Notes under the pieces: model-generated
What the model was told of the DNA's origin: nothing
Seen by the model: the letters and a program-made list of their open reading frames with translations, nothing else
The model's database searches: none
Shown here: positions 25,720 to 34,632 of the stretch, piece after piece
How positions within the stretch are numbered: the stretch's first letter is position 1
How the letters are laid out: every line of letters starts with the position of its first letter
Translations under genes and position numbers: made by a program
DNA from: JANMEX01 sp041751995
Lineage (GTDB): Bacteria > Pseudomonadota > Alphaproteobacteria > Rhizobiales > Rhizobiaceae
Reading direction: 5' to 3'
DNA: 64,000 nt
Assembly (NCBI GenBank): GCA_041751995.1
Contig: JBGSHY010000103.1
Location: 36,334 to 100,333 of the forward strand

Positions 25720-27585
25720 CTAGGCCGCGCCGCGGTTCAGCGATTCCAATCGCTTGATTTCCATGATTACCAAAGCCAGAGCCGCCGGGGTCATTCCGTC
25801 GATCCTTTGCGCATCAGCAATTGAGTGCGGCTTCCTCGTCGCAAGCTTCTGCCGCAGTTCATTCGACAACCCGGATAACATCGAGAAATCAGCTTCATCG
25901 GGAATTTGCCTGGCTTCTGACTTGCGGATTGAAGCGACATCAGACAATTGCCGCTCCATATAGACCGCATACTGTGCTTCAATCTCCAATGCCTCGGCGA
26001 CTTTGTCATCTATTTCCAGGAGTTGTGGCCATATCTGCGAAAGTCGCTTTAAATCCATCCCTTGGTAAGACAGCAAGTCATACGCAGACCGACGAACACC
26101 GTCATGATTGATGTGCAAGTCCTGCCTCGCTGCCTCCTGTGGAGTAATAAACAGCGACTTCACCATTGCACGACCACGATCAAGCATGACTAGACGTTGC
26201 AGAAATCGTTCCTGGCGCTCAAAGCCGACGATACCCAGATCAATCGCCTTGGGAGTCAACCGCCAATCCGCATTATCCGCCCGAAGAGACAGCCTGAACT
26301 CCGCGCGGGAGGTGAACATTCTATACGGCTCAGAAACGCCATGAGAAGTCAGGTCGTCCACCATGACACCAAGATAGGAGTCCGTACGGCTGAACTTGAT
26401 CAAATCACTTCCCGCAGCCCTTCTCGCGGCATTCAAGCCTGCAAGCAAGCCCTGCGCAGCGGCTTCCTCATAGCCGGTTGTTCCATTGATTTGGCCAGCC
26501 AAAAACAAGCCACCAATTCTCCGCGATTCAAGCGTGACGTTCAACTCCCGCGGATCGACATGATCATACTCAATCGCATAACCAGGCTTCAGCAGGATCG
26601 CCTTTTCCAAACCCGGAATCGTACGGAAGAACTCAACTTGCACTTCTTCCGGCAATGAAGTCGACATGCCATTCGGATAAACAGTTGGATCATCCAAGCC
26701 TTCGGGTTCCAGAAATATTTGATGACCGTCCCGGTCTCCAAATTTTACGATTTTGTCCTCAATTGAAGGACAATAACGCGGTCCTACACCTTCAATCGCC
26801 CCGGAATACAAGGCTGACCGATGCAAATTGTCCCGGATGACCTTATGTGACGCGGGCGAGGTGCGCGTAATTCCGCAATCGATCTGCCTGCAAACCAACG
26901 AATCAGTCATCAATGAGAAAAACGATGGAACGTCGTCCGCGCCTTGTTTTTCAAGGCCATCCCAATTAATCGTTCGCCCATCAAGCCGCGCAGGCGTGCC
27001 AGTTTTCAGGCGGCCAAGCTTGAATCCGAACCGCTCGAGAGTTTCGCTTAAGCCAACCGACGGCTTTTCGCCAACGCGGCCGGCTGGGACCCGCACGTCG
27101 CCCATATGAATCAAGCCGCGAAGAAAAGTCCCGGTCGTAAGAACTACAGAGCCGCATTTGATGCCGCGGCCGTCTGTTAGGATGACGCCGCATACATTGT
27201 TGTTCACAACAACAAGATCATGCACTTCGCCTTCAACAATCGCCAGGTTTTGCTGACCGAGAAGCATTTCCTGAACTGCCGATTTATAAAGTGAACGGTC
27301 CGCCTGTGTCCGCGGACCGCGAACCGCCGGACCTTTTCGTCGGTTGAGCAACCGGAACTGAATGCCGGCCCGATCAGCGGCACGCCCCATGACGCCATCA
27401 AGCGCATCGATTTCCCGTACAAGATGGCCTTTGCCAAGTCCCCCGATTGCAGGGTTGCACGACATAGTCCCAACTGTTGCCAAGCTGTGCGTAATCAGCG
27501 CTGTCCGCGCGCCCGCTCTGGCCGAGACCGACGCGGCTTCCGTCCCGGCGTGCCCTCCACCTATAATGACTACATCGTAATTCAT
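25720..27585 (-). CDS. mnmG: tRNA uridine-5-carboxymethylaminomethyl enzyme MnmG (GidA)
   Basis: The 621-residue flavoprotein starts VVIIGGGHAGTEAA (FAD motif at residues 5-18) and has NPAIGGLGKGHLVREIDALD and FRLLNRRKGPAVRGPR, diagnostic of MnmG. With MnmE it installs the cmnm5 group at U34 of tRNA. I chose the ATG at 27585 because homologues begin at MNYDVV; the ATG at 27597 is an alternative. Two parS sites lie in the gap before mnmE. It is the head of the mnmG-rsmG-parA-parB run. Confidence 0.97.
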   Translation of the reverse strand: MNYDVVIIGGGHAGTEAASVSARAGARTALITHSLATVGTMSCNPAIGGLGKGHLVREIDALDGVMGRAADRAGIQFRLLNRRKGPAVRGPRTQADRSLYKSAVQEMLLGQQNLAIVEGEVHDLVVVNNNVCGVILTDGRGIKCGSVVLTTGTFLRGLIHMGDVRVPAGRVGEKPSVGLSETLERFGFKLGRLKTGTPARLDGRTINWDGLEKQGADDVPSFFSLMTDSLVCRQIDCGITRTSPASHKVIRDNLHRSALYSGAIEGVGPRYCPSIEDKIVKFGDRDGHQIFLEPEGLDDPTVYPNGMSTSLPEEVQVEFFRTIPGLEKAILLKPGYAIEYDHVDPRELNVTLESRRIGGLFLAGQINGTTGYEEAAAQGLLAGLNAARRAAGSDLIKFSRTDSYLGVMVDDLTSHGVSEPYRMFTSRAEFRLSLRADNADWRLTPKAIDLGIVGFERQERFLQRLVMLDRGRAMVKSLFITPQEAARQDLHINHDGVRRSAYDLLSYQGMDLKRLSQIWPQLLEIDDKVAEALEIEAQYAVYMERQLSDVASIRKSEARQIPDEADFSMLSGLSNELRQKLATRKPHSIADAQRIDGMTPAALALVIMEIKRLESLNRGAA

Positions 27586-27648
27586 AGAACTGCCCATGTT
27601 TCTATTCAGGTTCATGCTGGTCTGGAATCGGCAAGTCAAGCGCACTCA

Positions 27649-27664
27649 TGTTTCACGTGAAACA
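27649..27664. other. parS site, exact consensus
   Basis: TGTTTCACGTGAAACA matches the 16-bp parS consensus at every base. It lies between mnmG and mnmE, upstream of the mnmG start. Confidence 0.96.
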
Positions 27665-27708
27665 AAGATTCCGGAGTTGCCAATCCGATTCGAAAAAATC
27701 ACAGTGGC

Positions 27709-27722
27709 GTTTCACGTGAATC
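27709..27722. other. parS-like site with one mismatch
   Basis: GTTTCACGTGAATC differs from the 14-bp parS core at one base. It overlaps the mnmE stop codon and lies 45 bases from the perfect copy, so ParB spreading could include it. Confidence 0.75.
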
Positions 27723-29031
27723 ATTTTCCAACGCAAAACTTGGAGAATATGATCCCAAGCAATTCCTCGACATTGACCCGGCCAGTCAGTTGCCCAATCC
27801 AGTTCGACGCGAGCCTGAGATGCTCAGCCATCAAATCGAGCGGAAGACCAACAATACGACTGCTGTCAATTTCTCCAATGCAATTGTTCAAATATTCCAT
27901 TTGGCGGCTGTTAACTGCAAAAAGTTCAGATGAATTTGCCGCTAACGATGCCTCCCGGCTGATATTGGCAAGCAATTCTTCAATACCGACACCATTCGCT
28001 GCCGATATTACAAAATTATAACCAGAAGGAGAGTTTCTCGCTGCGTCGGCTTTGTTCCCCACGCGCAATACCGGACAGGAAACCCCAGACAAATCTATCA
28101 CGACCGGATTCAAAATATCTACAACCAGCAACACTAAGTCAGCCGTCGAGGCGCGATTGTGCGCCTTTCTAATGCCGATCGATTCCACATAACCGGCGTT
28201 CTCCCGAATGCCTGCGGTGTCGGTGACAACAACCAGATTTCCGGAAAGGTCAAGCCGGACATCGATCAAATCCCGTGTCGTCCCGGGCTCGGCGGTCGCT
28301 ATGGCCACCTCACGGCCCGCCAGCGCGTTGATCAAGGTCGATTTGCCCGAATTTGGCGCGCCCAGAATCACGACATTATAGCCCTCACGGATGATCTCGG
28401 ACTGACGAAATCCGGAAACATGCCGCGTAATCTCCGAAGACAGTTGTGAGAGCTTCTCCTCGAGGTCAAATAAAGCGCGCGCTGCAACATCATCTTCATC
28501 AGAAAAGTCGATAACCGCTTCAACCATCGCCCGAGTTTGAACGAGGCGCAGTCGCCAATCCTCGTATAAATTCAAAAGGTTGCCTTCGGATTGCAGCAAA
28601 GCCAGCCGTCGCTGTGCCTCAGTCTCAGCCGCAATCAGATCTCCAAGGCCTTCAGCCTGGGTTAAATCCATCTTGCCGTTCAAGAACGCCCTCTGGGTGA
28701 ATTCTCCCGGCTCAGCCTGCCGAACGCCCTCAAACCCGGAAAGAACCAAGCTGAGCGCGCGGACAACGGCAATGCTGCCATGGACATGAAATTCGCCGCA
28801 GTCTTCGCCCGTAAAACTGCTTGGACCCTGGAAATAGACTGCCAGCCCTCGATCAATCAGTGACCCGTCGGCACTGAATAAAGGGCCATAGGTCATAACC
28901 CGACGCGCAGGGACTGAGCCGAATATTGTTTCGAAAACGAATCGAACTTTTGAACCGGAAATACGCACAACCGCGACTCCGGCCGGCAGTCGCCCGCTGG
29001 AAAGGGAGAATATCGTATCTGATTGGCTCAT
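27721..29031 (-). CDS. mnmE: tRNA modification GTPase MnmE (TrmE)
   Basis: The 436-residue protein has the folate-binding N-terminus (DTIFSLSSG start), a central GTPase domain with GAPNSGKSTLINALAGREVA, and it ends with FCVGK, the CxGK form of the conserved MnmE terminus. It partners MnmG in U34 tRNA modification. A parS-like site overlaps the stop. It is followed on the same strand by the mnmG group and preceded by rho. Confidence 0.96.
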   Translation of the reverse strand: MSQSDTIFSLSSGRLPAGVAVVRISGSKVRFVFETIFGSVPARRVMTYGPLFSADGSLIDRGLAVYFQGPSSFTGEDCGEFHVHGSIAVVRALSLVLSGFEGVRQAEPGEFTQRAFLNGKMDLTQAEGLGDLIAAETEAQRRLALLQSEGNLLNLYEDWRLRLVQTRAMVEAVIDFSDEDDVAARALFDLEEKLSQLSSEITRHVSGFRQSEIIREGYNVVILGAPNSGKSTLINALAGREVAIATAEPGTTRDLIDVRLDLSGNLVVVTDTAGIRENAGYVESIGIRKAHNRASTADLVLLVVDILNPVVIDLSGVSCPVLRVGNKADAARNSPSGYNFVISAANGVGIEELLANISREASLAANSSELFAVNSRQMEYLNNCIGEIDSSRIVGLPLDLMAEHLRLASNWIGQLTGRVNVEELLGIIFSKFCVGK

Positions 29032-29133
29032 GGCTATCCTGCGCCCATTTTAACGGCTTATGCCGGCAAAACCGCCAAACATGGTTACCAAAAATTTATG
29101 GGCGTTGTTTGTTTCGAGTCCGAATCGAACAGG

Positions 29134-30399
29134 CTATGTGTTCATCGAATCGAAAAATTCGCCATTGGTTTTGGTCTGCTTCAACTTGTCGATCAAGAAC
29201 TCAATCGCATCGGTCGTGCCCATCGGAGCCAGAATACGCCGAAGCACATAAATCTTCTGAAGCTCCTGGCGCGGCACTAGAAGGTCTTCCTTGCGGGTGC
29301 CAGACTTGAGGATATCCATCGACGGGAAGATGCGCTTGTCGGCGACTTTGCGGTCAAGCACGATTTCCGAATTTCCCGTGCCTTTGAATTCTTCAAAGAT
29401 CACTTCATCCATGCGGCTGCCGGTATCGATCAGCGCCGTCGCTATGATTGTCAGCGAGCCGCCTTCTTCGATGTTACGCGCAGCACCGAAGAACCGCTTC
29501 GGCCGTTGCAGCGCATTGGCATCCACACCGCCGGTCAAAACCTTGCCTGATGACGGAACCACCGTGTTGTAGGCGCGGCCAAGACGCGTGATGGAATCAA
29601 GCAGGATGACAACGTCGCGTCCATGCTCCACAAGCCGCTTGGCTTTTTCGATAACCATTTCAGCCACTTGGACGTGCCGCTGCGCCGGTTCATCAAATGT
29701 TGAGGAAACAACTTCACCCTTAACCGAGCGCTGCATGTCCGTCACTTCTTCCGGCCGCTCGTCGATGAGGAGAACGATCAGATAGCACTCCGGATGATTG
29801 GCCGTGATGGAATGGGCAATATTCTGCAGCAGAACCGTTTTACCCGTGCGCGGTGGCGCGACAATCAGGCCGCGTTGGCCCTTGCCAAGCGGCGCCACCA
29901 GGTCAATGACGCGGGCAGACTGATCCTTGATCGTCGGGTTTTCGATTTCCATCTTGAACCGCTCATTGGGATAAAGCGGCGTCAGATTGTCGAAATGAGT
30001 CTTGTGCTTGATTTTTTCAGGATCTTCGAAATTGATCGTGTTGACCTTCAGCAAAGCGAAATAACGCTCGCCTTCTTTTGGCCCCCGAATCGGACCCTCA
30101 ACCGTATCGCCGGTCTTCAGCGAGAAGCGGCGGATTTGGGACGGAGAAATATAAATATCATCCGGTCCGGGCAGATAATTGACCTGCGCGGAGCGAAGAA
30201 AGCCGAAGCCATCCTGGAGCAATTCGACCACGCCTTCGCCGATAATCTCGACATCCTGGGCTGCAAGCTTTTTCAGGATCGCAAAAATAAGCTCCTGCTT
30301 TCGCATCGTGCTTGCATTTTCAACTTCCAGCGATTCCGCAAACGCCAACAGATCGGTCGGGGATTTGCTCTTGAGCTCCTGGAGTTTCATTTCCTGCAT
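29134..30399 (-). CDS. rho: Transcription termination factor Rho
   Basis: The 421-residue protein has an OB-fold RNA-binding region (GFGFLRSAQVNYLPGPDDIY), the P-loop APPRTGKTVLLQ, and VILLDSITRLGRAYNTV, all typical of Rho. It is a hexameric helicase that ends Rho-dependent transcripts. It stands alone with a 167-bp upstream region before hemJ and 102 bp before mnmE. The first residues MQEMKLQELKSKSP are the normal N-terminus. Confidence 0.97.
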   Translation of the reverse strand: MQEMKLQELKSKSPTDLLAFAESLEVENASTMRKQELIFAILKKLAAQDVEIIGEGVVELLQDGFGFLRSAQVNYLPGPDDIYISPSQIRRFSLKTGDTVEGPIRGPKEGERYFALLKVNTINFEDPEKIKHKTHFDNLTPLYPNERFKMEIENPTIKDQSARVIDLVAPLGKGQRGLIVAPPRTGKTVLLQNIAHSITANHPECYLIVLLIDERPEEVTDMQRSVKGEVVSSTFDEPAQRHVQVAEMVIEKAKRLVEHGRDVVILLDSITRLGRAYNTVVPSSGKVLTGGVDANALQRPKRFFGAARNIEEGGSLTIIATALIDTGSRMDEVIFEEFKGTGNSEIVLDRKVADKRIFPSMDILKSGTRKEDLLVPRQELQKIYVLRRILAPMGTTDAIEFLIDKLKQTKTNGEFFDSMNT

Positions 30400-30566
30400 T
30401 GTAAAAACCTTGGTGATCTATCGGGTGAGAGCTCGGTATTTTCGCATGCGATGACCCGGGGAGGGCCACAATAGAAACAAAGGGGATGCGAAATGAGCGA
30501 AGACGGGAGCCGCCTTTTAGCGCCAGAGCGTTACAAGGGCAAGCTGAATCATCATGTCTTGTTGCG

Positions 30567-31100
30567 TCAAAATGGCTTGAGCACAACCAGTATCACGATA
30601 ACCACCATCAGCAGCGTCGGAACCTCGTTCATCATCCGCCAGTGACGCGATGATTTCACATTCCGATCTGCAGCAAAGTCGCGGGCGCTTTTCGAAAGAT
30701 AGCCATGGAAACCCGACAATGCGAGCACGGCCGCTATTTTCACATGTAGCCAGGCTCCCATCAATCCGAAACCAGACCACGCCAGCCACAAACCGAACAC
30801 CCAGGAAAAAGTCATCGCCGGATTGATGATGACGCGCAGCAGCCGGCGCTCCATAATCTTGAACAATTCGGAAGTTTCAGAACCCTTGGCAACGTCGGCG
30901 TGATACACAAACAGGCGCGGCAGATAAAACATTCCGGCCATCCAGGCGATTACCGCCATCACATGGAGCGCCTTGATCCATAGATAAAGCTCATCCGGCT
31001 GCATCCAGAACAAGGCCGCAGCCAGAAGCCCGAAAATAGCCAATGCGGCCACAGCACGTTTGGCCGCTGTCTTGCCGTCGGTCGCCATCTTGTCTTCCAT
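30567..31100 (-). CDS. hemJ: Protoporphyrinogen IX oxidase HemJ
   Basis: The 177-residue membrane protein has IKALHVMAVIAWMAGMFYLP, with the conserved haem-ligand histidine, and RLFVYH and a lysine-bearing HVKIAAVLALSGFHGY segment, as in HemJ. It oxidises protoporphyrinogen in the haem pathway. The gene is downstream of hemE (three-base gap), so hemE and hemJ form an operon. Four hydrophobic segments agree with the family. Confidence 0.9.
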   Translation of the reverse strand: MEDKMATDGKTAAKRAVAALAIFGLLAAALFWMQPDELYLWIKALHVMAVIAWMAGMFYLPRLFVYHADVAKGSETSELFKIMERRLLRVIINPAMTFSWVFGLWLAWSGFGLMGAWLHVKIAAVLALSGFHGYLSKSARDFAADRNVKSSRHWRMMNEVPTLLMVVIVILVVLKPF

Positions 31101-31103
31101 TGA

Positions 31104-32129
31104 TCAGCCCTTGCGCACCAGCTCAACCAGCCGCTCGACATGCACCAGCGGCGCTTCGGGCGTGATGCCATGGCCGAGATTGAAAATAAGCGGACCTTTG
31201 CCAAGTGTCCGCAAGACCGAAGCCACGCCCTGATCCAGTGCATCTCCGCCAGCAACAACGCGTAATGGATCAAGATTGCCCTGAACAGGTCCCGAAGACT
31301 GCAGTTCCTGCGCAAACCAATCAGGCATCGCCCAATCAAGGCCCAAAGCCGTAACGCCGGTCGCCGCCCGATAGCCTCGCATCAATGCGCCTGAGCCCTT
31401 TGGAAACCCGATGATCTTCGCCAACGGATGAGCAATATGCACCCGCTCAACCATTCGCTTCACCGGTTCCACGCATGCCCGCCGGAACATCGCCTCATCC
31501 AGAACCCCGGACCAGGAATCAAATATCTGCACCGCGTCAGCGCCCGCATCCAGTTGCCGGATCAGATAGTCGGCGGACCAATCGGCAAGCAAAGCCAGCA
31601 ACGCATCAAAAGCCTCCGGGTTGCGGTAGGCAAACAGGCGGGCAGGCGCCTGATCCGGCGTCCCCTTGCCGGCAATCATGTAGGTCGCAACGGTCCAGGG
31701 AGCGCCACAGAAGCCAAGCAGCGCAGTTTCCTTGCCAAGCTTCGCCTTCACCTGCCGGACCGTCTGGTAGACCGGCTCAAGATTCACGTGAAACAACGAC
31801 GGGTCAATACCGGTAATTTCATCCGGTTCTATCGGCGTCATCAAGGGGCCTTGACCTTCAGAGAAGCGCAGATCCCGGCCAAGCGCATGCGGCACCACCA
31901 GAATATCTGAAAACAGGATCGCCGCGTCAAAACCAAACCGGCGGATCGGCTGCAGCGTCACTTCTGTTGCAAGATCAGGATTGTAGCAGAGATCGAGAAA
32001 CGTCCCGGCATGCTTTCGTGTCTCGCGGTACTCGGGAAGATAGCGTCCAGCCTGCCGCATCATCCAGAGCGGCGGCGGATAGACTGCTTCGCCATTCAGC
32101 ACGTTCATGATCGAATTCTGCTCTGTCAT
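31104..32129 (-). CDS. hemE: Uroporphyrinogen decarboxylase
   Basis: The 341-residue protein has PPLWMMRQAGRYLPEYR near the start and GFCGAPWTVATYM in the middle, both signatures of HemE. It decarboxylates uroporphyrinogen III to coproporphyrinogen III. The gene starts at the left edge of the oriC candidate and reads away from it. A parS-like site lies inside it at 31781. HemJ follows after three bases. Confidence 0.96.
   Translation of the reverse strand: MTEQNSIMNVLNGEAVYPPPLWMMRQAGRYLPEYRETRKHAGTFLDLCYNPDLATEVTLQPIRRFGFDAAILFSDILVVPHALGRDLRFSEGQGPLMTPIEPDEITGIDPSLFHVNLEPVYQTVRQVKAKLGKETALLGFCGAPWTVATYMIAGKGTPDQAPARLFAYRNPEAFDALLALLADWSADYLIRQLDAGADAVQIFDSWSGVLDEAMFRRACVEPVKRMVERVHIAHPLAKIIGFPKGSGALMRGYRAATGVTALGLDWAMPDWFAQELQSSGPVQGNLDPLRVVAGGDALDQGVASVLRTLGKGPLIFNLGHGITPEAPLVHVERLVELVRKG
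31781..31794. other. parS-like site with one mismatch (inside hemE)
   Basis: GATTCACGTGAAAC differs from the 14-bp parS core GTTTCACGTGAAAC at one position. It lies inside hemE, 336 bases from the oriC candidate boundary, where ParB sites are expected. Confidence 0.65.
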
Positions 32130-32290
32130 CGGTCTATCCCGGATCCTTCTTAAAATCCTGATTCAAGGATTTCTGTTCTTATGATTCTTAGAGTCTGTTT
32201 GTATCGGGGATAGTCCTGTTTGCCTCAATTGTCCAAATCGCCGCCGCCGGACCGAAACACACGATAATTTCAACGACGGCGCGAGCCAAA

Positions 32291-32299
32291 TGTGGATAA
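32291..32299 (-). promoter_or_regulatory. DnaA box, perfect
   Basis: TTATCCACA on the minus strand, within the oriC candidate. Confidence 0.85.
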
Positions 32300-32352
32300 G
32301 CCGGGCTTCCAAGCAAAATCAGAGCTTTGCCAGCCCCACGGCTATAACCGGC

Positions 32353-32361
32353 TGTGGACAA
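32353..32361 (-). promoter_or_regulatory. DnaA box, one mismatch
   Basis: TTGTCCACA on the minus strand; one base from TTATCCACA. Confidence 0.6.
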
Positions 32362-32399
32362 CAGCTGTTCATCCTAATCAGAACCTTACGTCTTCAGAA

Positions 32400-32408
32400 T
32401 TATCCACA
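32400..32408 (+). promoter_or_regulatory. DnaA box, perfect
   Basis: TTATCCACA on the plus strand, within the oriC candidate. Confidence 0.85.
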
Positions 32409-32441
32409 AGCGCCCGCAGATATTCGCGCCTGCCTGCTGCC

Positions 32442-32450
32442 TGTGGAGAA
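32442..32450 (-). promoter_or_regulatory. DnaA box, weak
   Basis: TTCTCCACA on the minus strand; one mismatch from TTATCCACA. Confidence 0.45.
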
Positions 32451-32500
32451 ACCGGATGGTTGTCCCGCCCAGACGGTCAAGCGGCTCTGGCCGCCAAGGG

Positions 32501-32509
32501 TTATCCACA
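32501..32509 (+). promoter_or_regulatory. DnaA box, perfect
   Basis: TTATCCACA on the plus strand, about 100 bases before the maf start. Confidence 0.85.
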
Positions 32510-32610
32510 GCCATGCACAGTCAATCCGGAACCAGCCGTAAAATCAGAATCCCGCTTTTTCTGTTGATTTTTGACTTGCGAAGCGGCGCGGCTTTGCCGA
32601 TGGATGACCC

Positions 32611-33207
32611 ATGACCAGTTTGATACTTGCTTCCAAAAGTCCGTTCCGCGCGATGTTGCTCAACCATGCCGGTGTGATGTTCAGTGCGCAAAGTGCGCAG
32701 ATTAACGAGCGCGCGATTGAAGAACCGATGCAAAACGCCGGCTTATCGCCGCAGCAGGTCGCCTTGGCACTCGCCAAAGCCAAGGCGTTGGATGTCTCCA
32801 ATCGCAACCCGGCAGCATTGGTCATTGGATCAGACCAGACATTGTCACTCGGCGTGGAGGTGTTTCACAAACCGGAAGGCATGGCCGGCGCCAGGCGCCA
32901 CCTTCAGGCTTTGTCCGGGAAAACACACCAGTTGAACAGCGGCGTTGCGTTGGCACTGGCCGGAAAAATCGTCTGGGAACATTTGTCTGTCGCCAGCCTG
33001 ACCATGCGTGTCCTGTCTGACGGATTCATCGACCGCCATCTCGCCCGTGTCGGGGAGCGTGTGCTATCCTCAGTCGGCGCCTATCAATATGAAGGCGAGG
33101 GGGTGCAATTGTTTGAGGCCATAGACGGGGATTACTTCACCATCGTCGGCCTTCCGCTGCTGCCGCTTCTCAAGCAGCTGCGCGAATGGGGCATCATTGA
33201 TGGCTGA
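32611..33207 (+). CDS. maf: Maf family nucleotide pyrophosphatase
   Basis: The 198-residue protein begins LILASKSPFRAMLL and has IGSDQTLSL and ALSGKTHQLNSGVAL, the Maf pattern of nucleotide binding and catalysis. Maf proteins hydrolyse modified or canonical nucleoside triphosphates to keep them out of nucleic acid. In place of the usual SPRR it reads SPFR, as in the divergent alpha-proteobacterial branch. It is the first gene right of the oriC candidate; the aroE start overlaps its stop by eight bases. Confidence 0.88.
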   Translation: MTSLILASKSPFRAMLLNHAGVMFSAQSAQINERAIEEPMQNAGLSPQQVALALAKAKALDVSNRNPAALVIGSDQTLSLGVEVFHKPEGMAGARRHLQALSGKTHQLNSGVALALAGKIVWEHLSVASLTMRVLSDGFIDRHLARVGERVLSSVGAYQYEGEGVQLFEAIDGDYFTIVGLPLLPLLKQLREWGIIDG

Positions 33208-34039
33208 AACCAAAAACGCCTTTGTCTGCGGCCACCCGATCAACCATTCCCGGTCGCCGATGATCCATGGGTATTGGCTGAAGACGTATGGAATTCAGGG
33301 TGTCTACCGTGCCGTCGATGTTGCACCCGAAGACTTCAAAACTTTTGCCCGTGGCCTCGGCGACCAAGGTTACGTCGGCGGCAATATCACCATACCGCAC
33401 AAGGAAGCCGCGTTTGCGCTTGCTGATTCACGTGAAACGGTCGCGGAAGTCATCGGTGCTGCAAACACGCTATGGCTTGAAAACGGCAGGCTCTGCGCCA
33501 GCAACACGGATGCCTACGGCTTTGCAGCCAATCTTGATGAACGGTCATCAGGATGGGATGTGCGCAAGACCGCGCTGGTTATCGGCGCAGGCGGCGCAAG
33601 CCGGGCCGTTATTTACGCTTTGATAGAACGGGGCTTCAAAACGATTCATGTTGCCAACCGCACCGAGGGCCGGGCCCGGGAGTTGGCAGACCGGTTTGGC
33701 GCAAAAGTGATTGCCCATCCGTTTGCTGCCCTCGACGAACTGGTCGTGGATGCCGGATTGCTGGTCAACACCACATCGCTTGGCATGAAAGGGGAGGGGT
33801 CCATTTCGCTTGACATGGCCAAAGTCCGCAGCGATGCGCTTGTTACGGACATCGTCTATGTCCCTCTGATCACGCCATTTTTGGCAGATGCCAAAGCACA
33901 CGGGCTCAACATTGCTGATGGTCTTGGCATGCTCTTGCATCAGGCAGCGCCCGGATTTGAAAAATGGTTCGGTGTCCGGCCAGAGGTTACCAGCGAACTG
34001 CGCGCCATGATCGTTGCCGACATGGATGCTGCCAAATGA
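33200..34039 (+). CDS. aroE: Shikimate dehydrogenase
   Basis: The 279-residue protein has INHSRSPMIHGYWLK (shikimate binding), GGNITIPHKEAAFA with the catalytic lysine, NTDAYGF, and VIGAGGASRAVIYAL for NADP. It reduces 3-dehydroshikimate in aromatic amino acid synthesis. I chose the ATG at 33200, which overlaps the maf stop by eight bases; a TTG one codon earlier is possible. The stop overlaps the coaE start by four bases. A parS-like site is at 33425. Confidence 0.95.
   Translation: MAETKNAFVCGHPINHSRSPMIHGYWLKTYGIQGVYRAVDVAPEDFKTFARGLGDQGYVGGNITIPHKEAAFALADSRETVAEVIGAANTLWLENGRLCASNTDAYGFAANLDERSSGWDVRKTALVIGAGGASRAVIYALIERGFKTIHVANRTEGRARELADRFGAKVIAHPFAALDELVVDAGLLVNTTSLGMKGEGSISLDMAKVRSDALVTDIVYVPLITPFLADAKAHGLNIADGLGMLLHQAAPGFEKWFGVRPEVTSELRAMIVADMDAAK
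33425..33438. other. parS-like site with one mismatch (inside aroE)
   Basis: GATTCACGTGAAAC again differs from the parS core at one position, with the same change as the hemE copy. It lies on the opposite side of the oriC candidate, inside aroE. Confidence 0.6.
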
Positions 34040-34632
34040 TTGTCCTGGGTTTGACAGGATCCATCGGCATGGGCAAATCAACCACGCTTGCCATGTTTGC
34101 TGACGAGGGCATCCCGGTTTATTCTGCTGACGCTGCCGTCCATGAACTTTATGACGGCGAGGCAGCAGCCATGATCGAACAGGCATTTCCGGGCACTGTT
34201 ATCGACGGCAAGGTCGACAGGACACGATTGTCGGAAGCCGTGCTTGGCAAGCCCGAACAACTCAAGCACCTGGAATCCATCGTCCACCCGCTGGTGCGCC
34301 AGAAAGAGACGGACTTCGTCAAACTGGCTCGCAAATCTGGCGCTCCCTTTGCCGTCGTTGATATTCCGCTGCTGTTCGAAACTGGCGGTGAACATCGTGT
34401 CGACAAGGTCGTGGTTGTCTCGGCCGAAACACAAATCCAGCGAGAGCGGGTTCTGGCGCGGCCAGGGATGACCGAACAGAAACTGGAGGCCATCCTTGCC
34501 CGGCAAATGCCGGATGCAGACAAGCGGGCGAGGGCGGATTACATCATTGATACGGGCAAAGGCCTCGATCCGGCGCGCACTGCCGTCCGGGCCATCATCA
34601 AGTCCATCACCGAAAGCAACACTGATGCGTGA
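34036..34632 (+). CDS. coaE: Dephospho-CoA kinase
   Basis: The 198-residue protein begins LGLTGSIGMGKSTT (P-loop), and has YSADAAVHELY and VVDIPLLFETGGE, the CoaE pattern. It performs the last step of coenzyme A synthesis. The ATG overlaps the aroE stop (ATGA), and the stop overlaps the dnaQ start by eight bases, so aroE-coaE-dnaQ are coupled. A second CoA gene, coaA, lies 13 kb away in this window. Confidence 0.95.
   Translation: MIVLGLTGSIGMGKSTTLAMFADEGIPVYSADAAVHELYDGEAAAMIEQAFPGTVIDGKVDRTRLSEAVLGKPEQLKHLESIVHPLVRQKETDFVKLARKSGAPFAVVDIPLLFETGGEHRVDKVVVVSAETQIQRERVLARPGMTEQKLEAILARQMPDADKRARADYIIDTGKGLDPARTAVRAIIKSITESNTDA

Larger units (their letters stand above)
32130..32610. other. Candidate chromosomal replication origin (oriC)
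   Basis: This gene-free region lies between hemE and maf, where the origin sits in Caulobacter and Rhizobiales. It carries TTATCCACA on the minus strand at 32291-32299 and on the plus strand at 32400-32408 and 32501-32509. Weaker boxes are TTGTCCACA (32353-32361, minus) and TTCTCCACA (32442-32450, minus). The left third (32140-32280) is relatively AT-rich and could be the unwinding element. The short reading frames across it are not genes. Confidence 0.9.

Noticed and set aside
32290..32567. Short reading frames across the oriC region
   Set aside because: They have no recognisable protein, no ribosome site and overlap DnaA boxes.
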